Shown here: positions 9,330 through 16,898 of the stretch, in pieces
Position numbering within the stretch: position 1 is the first letter of the stretch
How the letters are laid out: each line of letters opens with the position of its first letter
Assembly: GCA_029212615.1 (NCBI GenBank)
Contig: JARGPJ010000003.1
Coordinates: forward strand, 372,001-436,000
DNA: 64,000 nucleotides
Direction: 5' to 3'
From: Verrucomicrobiales bacterium
GTDB lineage: Bacteria > Verrucomicrobiota > Verrucomicrobiia > Verrucomicrobiales > DEV007
The notes under the pieces: model-generated
Seen by the model: only the letters and a program-made list of their open reading frames with translations
Told to the model about the DNA's origin: nothing
Databases searched by the model: none
Translations under genes and position numbers: made by a program

Positions 9330-10148
9330 TCAACGACCAAGTTTTAGACGCTTCAAGATTCCACGCTTCAAACTCCGTCTAGATTTTCTAATTTGATCAA
9401 TGGTTTCCTTAGAAACTATAGGCAACGCGTATTCGAGACGACGATACCGCTCAGCAGTATGAATGAGTTTGTGAGCCGAATAACTACGAAGTTCACTTCG
9501 TTGATTACTCCTCGATATAACCGCATGAAAGTAGTCATTCTCAGCCCAAATCGATTTATGCTCCAAATGGACTAATTCGCCATTTAGTTGCCCGGCCAAG
9601 AATAGAAGATCAGAAAGTCTTATGTCTTCGTCTATCGGCTGGATCCCCTCCGGGTTAAAAGACCTCAAATACTCCTGGTGCATTGGGGTTGGACAAGTGA
9701 GAATAAGCAAAGCATCATCGGCTAATATTCTCCCCAAACCGCGAACAAACGCGTCTCGACTACTCCTTGGAATATGCTCATACACATCAAGCATGACACA
9801 GGCACCGTAGCTGCCTCTAAACCTGTCATTCCAGACGTCTTCAGATAGATCCTGACATATGTATTTTGTGCCAGTTTCACTGCCAAACATTTGGGACGCA
9901 AGCATAGTTAATTCAGGACTTAGGTCGACCCCCAGAATCATCGAATTCGGAAGGCAACGAGAATATTCATAAGAGCTCCAGCCAAGACCACAACCGAGAT
10001 CAAGAATATTCCCTGGTTTCCTTCGCTGTAACTGATCACATGCAAATCGAATCGCAGATTCGGTTCTTGGATTTCCGCTTACAAAGTCGCACAACAACTT
10101 TGAGGCGAATTCATCATAGAATACCGTGGCATTATCTGGTCCGCTCAT
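9330..10148 (-). CDS. Class I SAM-dependent methyltransferase
   Basis: Small-molecule or glycan methyltransferase of 272 residues. Motif I is ILDLGCGLGWSS, followed by the acidic end of beta-2 in GVDLSPELTMLA and the post-motif CVMLDVYEHIPRSSRDAF, the DxxEHI pattern of methyltransferases related to UbiG. The chosen ATG at 10148 forms an ATGA overlap with the flippase stop, stronger than the longer frame that runs into the flippase gene. It probably methylates a sugar or a lipid-linked chain end, by context. Confidence 0.85.
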   Translation of the reverse strand: MSGPDNATVFYDEFASKLLCDFVSGNPRTESAIRFACDQLQRRKPGNILDLGCGLGWSSYEYSRCLPNSMILGVDLSPELTMLASQMFGSETGTKYICQDLSEDVWNDRFRGSYGACVMLDVYEHIPRSSRDAFVRGLGRILADDALLILTCPTPMHQEYLRSFNPEGIQPIDEDIRLSDLLFLAGQLNGELVHLEHKSIWAENDYFHAVISRSNQRSELRSYSAHKLIHTAERYRRLEYALPIVSKETIDQIRKSRRSLKRGILKRLKLGR

Positions 10149-11695
10149 AATGTTTTTGGAATCGATTTTCGAACGTGTGCGAAAATACCTCTGATTATCG
10201 ATATTTGGCTCCTCCCGCTCTGAGTCAGAAAGAAGAGAGGAACACACGTTAACGCAAAAACAACAAATAGTGATACCAGCTGAATGAATGGAGAATAACT
10301 ACTTAAGTATGGTTGCGCTAAGAGTGCTCCTAGAGCTCCTAGGATGCTGATACATATCGGGAATGAAATAGCCCTGCCAAACATGACAAATTTGACGGGT
10401 GATTCTCTAAATGCCCACCACAGCCAGGGAACGAGTACAAGATAGTTACCGACCGTGTACGCAATTGCCACCCCGATGGGACCCCATCCAACTCCAACTA
10501 CAAAGCATATACTTAGAAATACAGCATTGAAAAGCCCACAGGTGAAATAACGTTTCCCCTGTCCCAAACTCAGCAGGAGGCTACCAACAAACCCTGCTGC
10601 TGGCTGGATGAGCGCAGCAAGAGATAAGCAGGAAAAAATCGGTGCGACTGCTATCCATTGTTTACCGAGCACTAATTCAATGATCGGATCTGACGCCACG
10701 TAAAAATATGCAGCAAGCGGCATCGAAAGCAGAGCGATCAGCGACGTAGTTCTGAGGTAATATGACCGGAAGGCATCCGGATCATCCTTAAGCCTACTGA
10801 GGGCCGGAAACGCAACGGCATTTATGGGGCCTCGAATACTAGTAATTGGGAGCATAAGAAGAGAGTATGCCCGGCTATATAGGCCCAAAGGCCCTGCCCC
10901 CCAAAATCGTCCAATGAGAATATTATCAAGATTCCGCTGGAAGTGATTCACAAAATCGAAGGCGGTAATATTAGCGCCAAATTTCAGCATTTCAAGAACC
11001 CCCGTGCCTCTCGACATCAGACCAGGCCGAAAGGGAGAGAGAATAAACAGCAGCATTGTGGTTACGCCCCCCCCGCTAAGATTGCCCCAAACTAGCGACC
11101 AATAGGAAAAATCATTCAACGCCAGAGTGACTGACGTAACTAGCGTCACCAAAGCTCCAGAGACAGTTGCCAATGATCGTTTTCCAAACTGCATATCCCG
11201 CACAAGTCGAGCCCCATGCTGAGTGCCGATCGAAGCGATGACGAAAGAAAAGGAAAGCGCCACGGTCACCCATAGCAGTTCTGGTTTACCGTAAAACCAC
11301 ACCACTATGGGGGAAGCAGTGGCCACCAAGGCTGTCAGCAGCACCCCCATCGCCACGTTGAGCCAGAATAGGTTACTCGATTGCGCATGCGTTAGTTCTT
11401 TCTTTTGAATCGCAACAGAAGACAATCCAAGATCAAGGAACAATCCGCCAAAGCTGACAATTGCCATGGTCATCGCCATCATCCCATAGTCCTTTGGCGA
11501 GAGCAGTCGACCAAGCACTGCTGTAGAGATCAACTGAATGCAAACTGAGACAGCTTGCGATACCATCGTTACGATTCCGCCACGCACCGACTTTTCCTTG
11601 AGATCGGCGATGTCTACTCCGGCGGTCGAAGCACTGCCGAGAGGGGCTATGCTACTACCAGAGCTTGCGGCAGAGGATGAGTGGGCGGCGGACAC
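10145..11695 (-). CDS. Wzx-like polysaccharide flippase (MOP superfamily)
   Basis: An inner-membrane protein of 516 residues with roughly twelve to fourteen hydrophobic segments. The start of the conserved part, GGIVTMVSQAVSVCIQLIST, and VLGRLLSPKDYGMMAMTMA are typical of the polysaccharide transporter (PST) branch of the MOP superfamily, which flips undecaprenyl-linked repeat units to the periplasm. GTG start at 11695; the first 30 residues are Ser/Ala-rich and soluble. Coupled by ATGA to the methyltransferase gene. With the Wzy-like proteins and WecA homologue it supports a Wzx/Wzy-dependent pathway. Confidence 0.88.
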   Translation of the reverse strand: MSAAHSSSAASSGSSIAPLGSASTAGVDIADLKEKSVRGGIVTMVSQAVSVCIQLISTAVLGRLLSPKDYGMMAMTMAIVSFGGLFLDLGLSSVAIQKKELTHAQSSNLFWLNVAMGVLLTALVATASPIVVWFYGKPELLWVTVALSFSFVIASIGTQHGARLVRDMQFGKRSLATVSGALVTLVTSVTLALNDFSYWSLVWGNLSGGGVTTMLLFILSPFRPGLMSRGTGVLEMLKFGANITAFDFVNHFQRNLDNILIGRFWGAGPLGLYSRAYSLLMLPITSIRGPINAVAFPALSRLKDDPDAFRSYYLRTTSLIALLSMPLAAYFYVASDPIIELVLGKQWIAVAPIFSCLSLAALIQPAAGFVGSLLLSLGQGKRYFTCGLFNAVFLSICFVVGVGWGPIGVAIAYTVGNYLVLVPWLWWAFRESPVKFVMFGRAISFPICISILGALGALLAQPYLSSYSPFIQLVSLFVVFALTCVPLFFLTQSGRSQISIIRGIFAHVRKSIPKTL

Positions 11696-11741
11696 GCAGA
11701 CTACATTTACGGTTTGTTAGCTTGACTGGATTCTGTCACAA

Positions 11742-12989
11742 TCAATAGAGAAGCAAGAGCAGTTCGGCTAAGACTCTGCCGAAGGCCGATTGATGAGCGT
11801 TTTCGGACAATTTCGTTTGCCAAGGTGCCTCATCAAATTCAGCGGGTTTATGCTGTGCATCTGAGATTTCAAGCATTTGCTCAGAAGCGATCTGAGCATC
11901 TTGCGAGAATAAGTTCTGATCGCAATCCTCTTTAAAAAACGACTTCACAGCGCCGGTTCCCGGACTTACGAGCAGCGGAAGCTCCGAAGCCATTGCCTCA
12001 TTCACCACCAATCCCCATGGTTCGGAGACAGCGGGGTGGACGAAGGCACCGGCGTGGGCGTAGAAGCGCGGAAGTTCAGCATGGGAGCGCCAGCCGGGAA
12101 AGAAGACGGTGTTTCGTTCTTGGTTCTTGGTGCTTGGTGCTTCGTTGGATTCCCAGGGGGCGGCTTCGATAACGTTTAGGCCGAGGCGATGGCAGTGGGC
12201 GATGAGGTCCGTTTTTTGCTCGCCGTCACCGAGCAGGCACAAGTTCCAGGTGGCAGTTGCCGGTTGTCGATTGTCGATTGTCGGTGAACAGGCGCGCTTC
12301 ACATAAGCTGCGTATGCCTCGATGAGGAAGCCATAGTTCTTACGTTCGATGAAACGACCCGAGGCCAGGAAGTAGAGAGCTACCGGTGGATCTGTGCTTC
12401 TATGCTTCTGTGCTTCTGTGGCGAAGTAGTCGTTGTCGACAACATCGTAACCTTCGGCAATTCGGACGGCTGGCATGCCGAGCTTTTCAAGGTAGTTACG
12501 GGCGTCGGAACCTCCACAGAGTGCCCCATCAAAGGACCGAACGATGCGAGCCTTGATCCATTCCTTCCACCAAACCCTCGCGCCATCTTGCTCACGGGTT
12601 TCTGTCATTAAGATAGCGCTTGCCCGGTGCCGGCGGCACCACCGGAGACATGCACGAGCATCCGGTGTGGCGTAGCCACAGATCGCGACGGCATCGGGTT
12701 GGAGTTTGTCCAGATAATCCAAAGTCCTCATTCTGACCGCCGTCGAATTCGGTAACGAGTCGTCAGATGCCTCAAAAAGAAGCTTAGGAGACCGAGCCGG
12801 ACGCGAAATTGGGAGATCGTCGGGAAGTTCTCCGGTAGCACTAAACAAGCTGAATCCATGAACTTCCATCCCCGATCCCTCGAAAGCGTCTTCTGCCGAT
12901 CGTAGACGTGCGAGGTGGTATGGCCTTAGGTTCGTGAAGTGAATGGCCAGCTTTCGCGGATTTAAGGTCTCAAAAGCCTTCATTCGCAT
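11742..12989 (-). CDS. Glycosyltransferase family 4 protein with repeat-encoded loops
   Basis: A 415-residue GT-B glycosyltransferase: LAIHFTNLRPYHLARLRSAE at the start, donor half from LYFLASGRFIERKNYG, then NLCLLGDGEQ, VFFPGWRSHAELPRFY and EX7E as EPWGLVVNE with AMASELPLLVSPG. Three loops are encoded by short tandem repeats in the DNA (12115-12149, 12254-12288, 12391-12420). They read through as AQKHRS, TIDNRQPATAT and PSTKNQERN between conserved blocks, so they look like tolerated in-frame insertions. Start ATG 12989 (or 12983) overlaps the GT2 stop by a few bases. It is probably still functional. Confidence 0.87.
   Translation of the reverse strand: MRMKAFETLNPRKLAIHFTNLRPYHLARLRSAEDAFEGSGMEVHGFSLFSATGELPDDLPISRPARSPKLLFEASDDSLPNSTAVRMRTLDYLDKLQPDAVAICGYATPDARACLRWCRRHRASAILMTETREQDGARVWWKEWIKARIVRSFDGALCGGSDARNYLEKLGMPAVRIAEGYDVVDNDYFATEAQKHRSTDPPVALYFLASGRFIERKNYGFLIEAYAAYVKRACSPTIDNRQPATATWNLCLLGDGEQKTDLIAHCHRLGLNVIEAAPWESNEAPSTKNQERNTVFFPGWRSHAELPRFYAHAGAFVHPAVSEPWGLVVNEAMASELPLLVSPGTGAVKSFFKEDCDQNLFSQDAQIASEQMLEISDAQHKPAEFDEAPWQTKLSENAHQSAFGRVLAELLLLLY
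12115..12149. repeat. Short tandem repeat, 7-base period
   Basis: On the plus strand five consecutive 7-base units: CGTTCTT, GGTTCTT, GGTGCTT, GGTGCTT, CGTTGGA. The tract lies inside the GT4 gene and adds a polar loop (PSTKNQERN) before the conserved FFPGW block. Confidence 0.75.
12254..12288. repeat. Short tandem repeat, 7-base period
   Basis: Plus-strand units CAGTTGC, CGGTTGT, CGATTGT, CGATTGT, CGGTGAA. It encodes the loop TIDNRQPATAT just before the conserved NLCLLGDGEQ strand of the same GT4 protein. Confidence 0.78.
12391..12420. repeat. Short tandem repeat, 8-base period
   Basis: Plus-strand units TGCTTCTA, TGCTTCTG, TGCTTCTG, preceded by TCTG and followed by TGG. It encodes the polar segment AQKHRSTD at the domain junction of the same GT4 protein. 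Confidence 0.72.
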
Positions 12990-13894
12990 TGTCCAATCGG
13001 TAACATCCCCCTCTTTCTAAGCTGCCGATGAGCATCATGAGTCATCCTCCTAACCGGAATTCTTGCGGCACCGCGAAAAATTTCATCAACCGCAGCAATC
13101 ACACCCTTCAGGCCTGCTCCCAATTCACCGCACCGCAAGCTGTGCCATACGCCCACAAAGACGGTTCCTGTGATTCGGAACAAGATTTGAGGAAAGGGTG
13201 TATTTTTCCAATTAAACAAGATGTCATTACGCCGACCGTAATAGGCCATACGACGAAAGTCACGATGCGCGGAGCGATGATGAACGATCACCTCACTGGA
13301 ACCGATTCGAACATGAAAACCCAAATCCAACAGACGAATGCAAAAATCTCGTTCCTCCCCCTGATGGACCAAGCTTTCATCAAATCCTCCCAAATCGAGA
13401 AAAATTGAACGGCGGACGGCACAAGCAGTGCCAACGAATTGCGGACAAACCCAGCAAAGCCCGGCATCAGGAGCGCTCTGAAATATTCGTTCGTAAGAAG
13501 GTGGCTCAGTGTAGGGGATCGCGACAGCGGCAACCTCGGGTTGATTCCGAAAGTCTTCAAGCGTTTGATCGACAACGTCGGGCGACGAAAATTCAGCATC
13601 ATCGTCAAGGTAAAAGAGAAACGCTCCCTTTGCCAAACCAGCGGCAATATTGCGCTGAACAATGTACCCTCGGGGCGTGTCGGCAGTGAAAAGGTGGATG
13701 CTCGGAAACTCTTTTCGGACCATTTCCGAGGATTCATCCGCAGAAGCATCGTCGATCACGATGATTTCGGGGTCACCCTTTTGGATAAGACACGATCGAA
13801 GTGCACGCCTGAGTTCGTCGCAACGATCTCGAGTGACGACTACAATACTGGCGTGCGGAGATTCACTCCCAGTTACTTGATGAGAAGGCTTCAC
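12980..13894 (-). CDS. Glycosyltransferase family 2 protein
   Basis: GT-A glycosyltransferase of 304 residues. Motifs are ASIVVVTRDRCDELRRAL, EIIVIDDASADESSEMV, the DXD-type FYLDDDAEF (about residue 95) and the base region HQGEERDFCIRL. This resembles rhamnosyl- and galactofuranosyl-type GT2 enzymes that act on lipid-linked chains, though the sugar cannot be fixed. GTG start at 13894. It overlaps the GT4 gene that follows and lies 45 bases after another GT2 gene. Confidence 0.88.
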   Translation of the reverse strand: MKPSHQVTGSESPHASIVVVTRDRCDELRRALRSCLIQKGDPEIIVIDDASADESSEMVRKEFPSIHLFTADTPRGYIVQRNIAAGLAKGAFLFYLDDDAEFSSPDVVDQTLEDFRNQPEVAAVAIPYTEPPSYERIFQSAPDAGLCWVCPQFVGTACAVRRSIFLDLGGFDESLVHQGEERDFCIRLLDLGFHVRIGSSEVIVHHRSAHRDFRRMAYYGRRNDILFNWKNTPFPQILFRITGTVFVGVWHSLRCGELGAGLKGVIAAVDEIFRGAARIPVRRMTHDAHRQLRKRGMLPIGQCE

Positions 13895-13939
13895 TACAAA
13901 ATGGCGGAGGAAAAGCGACTGGGGACAACAAGAGTTTGA

Positions 13940-14854
13940 TCACCCCCCGGTTCCAGGGAAAACGAAGCGAAGGGCAGCCATGCCCCAAAAGCCAAAAAGA
14001 TATTTGAAACGGAAAAGGCGAAAATTCCAAAAGAAGGTAGAGAGGTAAAGATCGAAAGCTTCATCGATACGACCGAGTCGCAAAAGTTCGAGACTCGCAG
14101 AGCGGGTGTGTCGGGTGAGCATTTTCAACCGATTAATTCGAGAATCAGCTCCTCCTGGATAATTTCCAGCAAGCTCGTTTTTGATGAGATGCATGTAGCC
14201 CTTTGCGATTCTATCAGGACGACTGGTAAGACCAGTGTCTAATTGACGATAATAAAAGAGCGGCGGGGAATTGATTTCGACAAATCCCGGTGACTTACCA
14301 AGGCGCAACCATAGATCACTATCTTCGCTGTTTTCCTGCCATTCAGCAAAGCCCCCAACTCTGGAAAACGTCTGACGCTCGATCGCTACTCCACCGACTC
14401 CAATCCAGAGATGATCGGACGCTGATTCGAGGTAGTCTTGAAAATAGCTGATTCCGAGCGTATCCCGAAAATTTGAAGCGTCGTGAGGGTGTATATCTCC
14501 TCTAACTGCTTTACCCGCAAAAAAGCACGCATTCGTTTGCACGCGGATGGCCTCATTAATGGACGAGAGCGTCCACGGGAACCAAAAGTCATCAGCATCG
14601 AGAAAAGTTAAGTAATCCCCACATGCCAATGTAGCTCCGTAGTTTCTGGCTGCTCCGGGCCCAATGCTACACGGTAAGTTGACGATATGCACATTGATCG
14701 CGTGCTGTTCGGCAAGTTGAGAGGACGAATCAGTTGAGGCATCATCGATAAGAATCACTTCATGGTCTTGGAACTCCTGATTAGAGATAGAGTCTAGAGT
14801 TGCACCAAGGGTTTTAACCGCATTTCGAGCGGCAATGATGACGGAGAACCTCAC
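13940..14854 (-). CDS. Glycosyltransferase family 2 protein
   Basis: GT-A glycosyltransferase of 304 residues: FSVIIAARNAVKTLGATLDS, VILIDDASTDSSSQLAEQ, GPGAARNYGA and the DXD-type FLDADDFWFPW near residue 86, with ENSEDSDLWLRLGK as the probable catalytic-base region. The start is GTG at 14854, fitting the beta-1 strand directly. It is the first gene of the leftward glycosyltransferase block. The 222-base region upstream (14855-15076) shows no clear promoter, so transcription may also enter from the regulator gene. Confidence 0.88.
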   Translation of the reverse strand: MRFSVIIAARNAVKTLGATLDSISNQEFQDHEVILIDDASTDSSSQLAEQHAINVHIVNLPCSIGPGAARNYGATLACGDYLTFLDADDFWFPWTLSSINEAIRVQTNACFFAGKAVRGDIHPHDASNFRDTLGISYFQDYLESASDHLWIGVGGVAIERQTFSRVGGFAEWQENSEDSDLWLRLGKSPGFVEINSPPLFYYRQLDTGLTSRPDRIAKGYMHLIKNELAGNYPGGADSRINRLKMLTRHTRSASLELLRLGRIDEAFDLYLSTFFWNFRLFRFKYLFGFWGMAALRFVFPGTGG

Positions 14855-15076
14855 TGCCCGAAAATGATTTTCTGGATTTGAATTTCTTCTCCAGATTCTG
14901 AGCCTACGAAATAAGCCGCCATTCCAATCAAACTCCTAATTTGAATTGTCGCTACCCACACGGTATTTACTCCCCACCCCAAGCTACCGCCCCCGGTCGA
15001 TCCGGTGCTCTTCGCTCCGGAAACCTTCCTCTTCTATCCTGGGGTCTGTCAGCAGCTCTTTGATGAGCAGTAAATT

Positions 15077-15685
15077 CTACTCCACCTCGTCCCGATCCAA
15101 GCCGAAATCATCTGATCTCTTCCCTCCCCGCTTCAGCAATCGCAGCAGTCGGGAGGGAATCTTCACGGTAAAGAGAGAAGAGAGAATGGGTAGTAGTTGA
15201 ATCGATTTCTCGTTCCACACCTGCAATGAAGTGATGCGGGACTCGTAGTGGCTACGATTCTTCCGGGTCGTTTCTGTGGCGATGCGCTCCTCGAGATCCG
15301 CAATGAGACGACGGTTACTCTCGAGGTGCGGCCGGACAGATTCTTTGATCGCACCGGCAAACACCTCTCGCAAAGCGGTCTCCGCCCGGTAGAAGGTGCG
15401 GCGGTCGCGGGGGACATATACAACGGAAACAGCCCCCACCCCGGTAAGAAATTTCAGCCCCTGACTCGCTGAGCCCTTACTGATCCCGAGTCGATCAACC
15501 ACTTCATCAAAAGCAATCGGCTCTTCGGCAATAAAGAGACAACCGAAGATTTCCCCAACAGACCGGGGCAGGCTGAGCGATGTGGCCATTTGCACAAAAA
15601 ACTCAACGAATCCTTCATCGAGCGGGGATAGCCCCTGCTCGACCGTGTCCTCCCCGGGAGAGAGGGTCTGTCGTGACTGGATCAT
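15077..15685 (-). CDS. GbsR/MarR-family transcriptional regulator
   Basis: A winged-helix DNA-binding protein of about 202 residues. The core SLPRSVGEIFGCLFIAEEPI followed by DRLGISKGSASQGLKFL (recognition helix) and VVYVPRDRRTFYRAE (wing) is the GbsR-type pattern. The C-terminal helices probably mediate dimers. The frame can be opened at TTG 15751, but ATG 15685 is preferred because a perfect dyad (15731-15748) covers the TTG region. It sits directly upstream of the glycosyltransferase block and may control it; ligand unknown. Confidence 0.82.
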   Translation of the reverse strand: MIQSRQTLSPGEDTVEQGLSPLDEGFVEFFVQMATSLSLPRSVGEIFGCLFIAEEPIAFDEVVDRLGISKGSASQGLKFLTGVGAVSVVYVPRDRRTFYRAETALREVFAGAIKESVRPHLESNRRLIADLEERIATETTRKNRSHYESRITSLQVWNEKSIQLLPILSSLFTVKIPSRLLRLLKRGGKRSDDFGLDRDEVE

Positions 15686-15707
15686 GGTCGAAGCGATGAG
15701 TCTGAGG

Positions 15708-15748
15708 AGATTATGACTTAATTTGCGTTTGTTCAAGAATTTTTGAAC
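15708..15748 (-). promoter_or_regulatory. Probable autoregulated promoter with dyad operator
   Basis: GTTCAA and TTGAAC arms are separated by six bases at 15731-15748, a perfect hexamer dyad. On the minus strand TTGAAC at 15736-15731 can serve as a -35 box with a weak TAATCT -10 17 bases on, upstream of ATG 15685. A dyad overlapping -35 fits repression by the GbsR/MarR protein of its own gene. This is inference from position; the -10 match is poor. Confidence 0.4.
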
Positions 15749-15868
15749 CAAATGAAGTAACCGTGTTGCCGTGACCTGGATCTACCCGGTCGGCATCGGA
15801 ATACTGGACGCCGGAGCAGGCATCCGCGACCTTCGTGTGACCAACCTGAACAGGTGCAGATGATTCGT

Positions 15869-16777
15869 TCAGCTCAAGGTGTCGATCAAATACTCCCTCG
15901 AGCGACTGATTTCCTCCGGCGTCAGTTTCGGCGACGGCTCGAGGACGAGGGTGTGCTCCGGGCGCACGAAGCGCTTAATCATTTGAAAGTCGACCGATCC
16001 GGTACCGGGAATTTGATGATCCCTGCCTTCAACGACATCATGAAGATGAAAGCCAATGAGCCTCGAAGCCATTCGTTCAAGATGCTCTTCATGGTCGATA
16101 AATCCGAGGAGATGCTTCAGTTCGGCATGCCCGGTATCGTGCCAGTAACGAAGCCGGGGCTGCTCATCGAAGGGCTTGAGCATTTTGACGAATTCAGTAT
16201 CGAGGGGCAGCTCGAGCACATCTTCGCGATTCTCCGCGCCCATGACGACATCATGTTCCTCCGCATGATCCATGAGTTTTTCATACTGCTCAATAACGAC
16301 GGGTAGGCGCTTCGCCGAGGCACCCACCAACTTGTACCAGGCAGCTTCCCTTGCTTCGACCACGGCCTCGACGTTCTCGAGAACCTCCCTCGGCGAGCGA
16401 AAGCGGAACTGAACACTCCCGCTATGCATCACGATATGAGGAGCACCGATCCTTGCGGCAAACTCAATCGTCTGCTTTGAATAACGCTCCCAGGAAAGGA
16501 GCTCAGTTTTACTCTTTGCGGAAGGCTGAAAAAGATTTGGCGCCGCATGATTGACGCTGGCAGGGAGCGGGCAGAAATTGTGAACCGACGAGACTTCGAT
16601 GAGCCCCTCGTCAAGGGCTTGCATGATTCCGGGAACGAGGGTCATGCGAATCCCGTGACTCAGCTCCGTTCGTTGAAACCCGAGTTCGCGGATTTCTTTG
16701 ATCATGGCATACCCATCCGTATGGCGCGCGGAGCACCAACAGGTCGAAAGGGAAAGCCGTTGTTCAATGGAAACCAT
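15869..16777 (-). CDS. TIM-barrel sugar-phosphate isomerase/epimerase-like protein
   Basis: A cytosolic protein of 302 residues in the xylose-isomerase-like TIM-barrel superfamily (AP endonuclease 2 fold). Visible metal-ligand-type segments are VMHSGSV, PVVIEQYEKLM, RYWHDTGHAELKHL, IGFHLHDVVEGRD and LVLEPSP, giving the usual set of His/Glu/Asp residues at barrel strand ends. ATG 16777 is preferred over the GTG four codons earlier. Substrate unknown; members isomerise or epimerise sugars or inositols. It stands between the regulator and a secreted protein of unknown function. Confidence 0.8.
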   Translation of the reverse strand: MVSIEQRLSLSTCWCSARHTDGYAMIKEIRELGFQRTELSHGIRMTLVPGIMQALDEGLIEVSSVHNFCPLPASVNHAAPNLFQPSAKSKTELLSWERYSKQTIEFAARIGAPHIVMHSGSVQFRFRSPREVLENVEAVVEAREAAWYKLVGASAKRLPVVIEQYEKLMDHAEEHDVVMGAENREDVLELPLDTEFVKMLKPFDEQPRLRYWHDTGHAELKHLLGFIDHEEHLERMASRLIGFHLHDVVEGRDHQIPGTGSVDFQMIKRFVRPEHTLVLEPSPKLTPEEISRSREYLIDTLS

Positions 16778-16898
16778 CGTGGAACCCACAATGTTTCATA
16801 GCTTAGCCACGATTCAACCGGCCCTTTCGGAGGTTCCGGCGGCGGTCGGGGTGCCTGTGCTTCACCAGACTCCGCGCCGCTTATAAGCGGCCCCTGCC

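Noticed and set aside
12115..12420. CRISPR array
   Set aside because: Repeat units are 7-8 bases with no spacers of equal length and no cas genes in the window.
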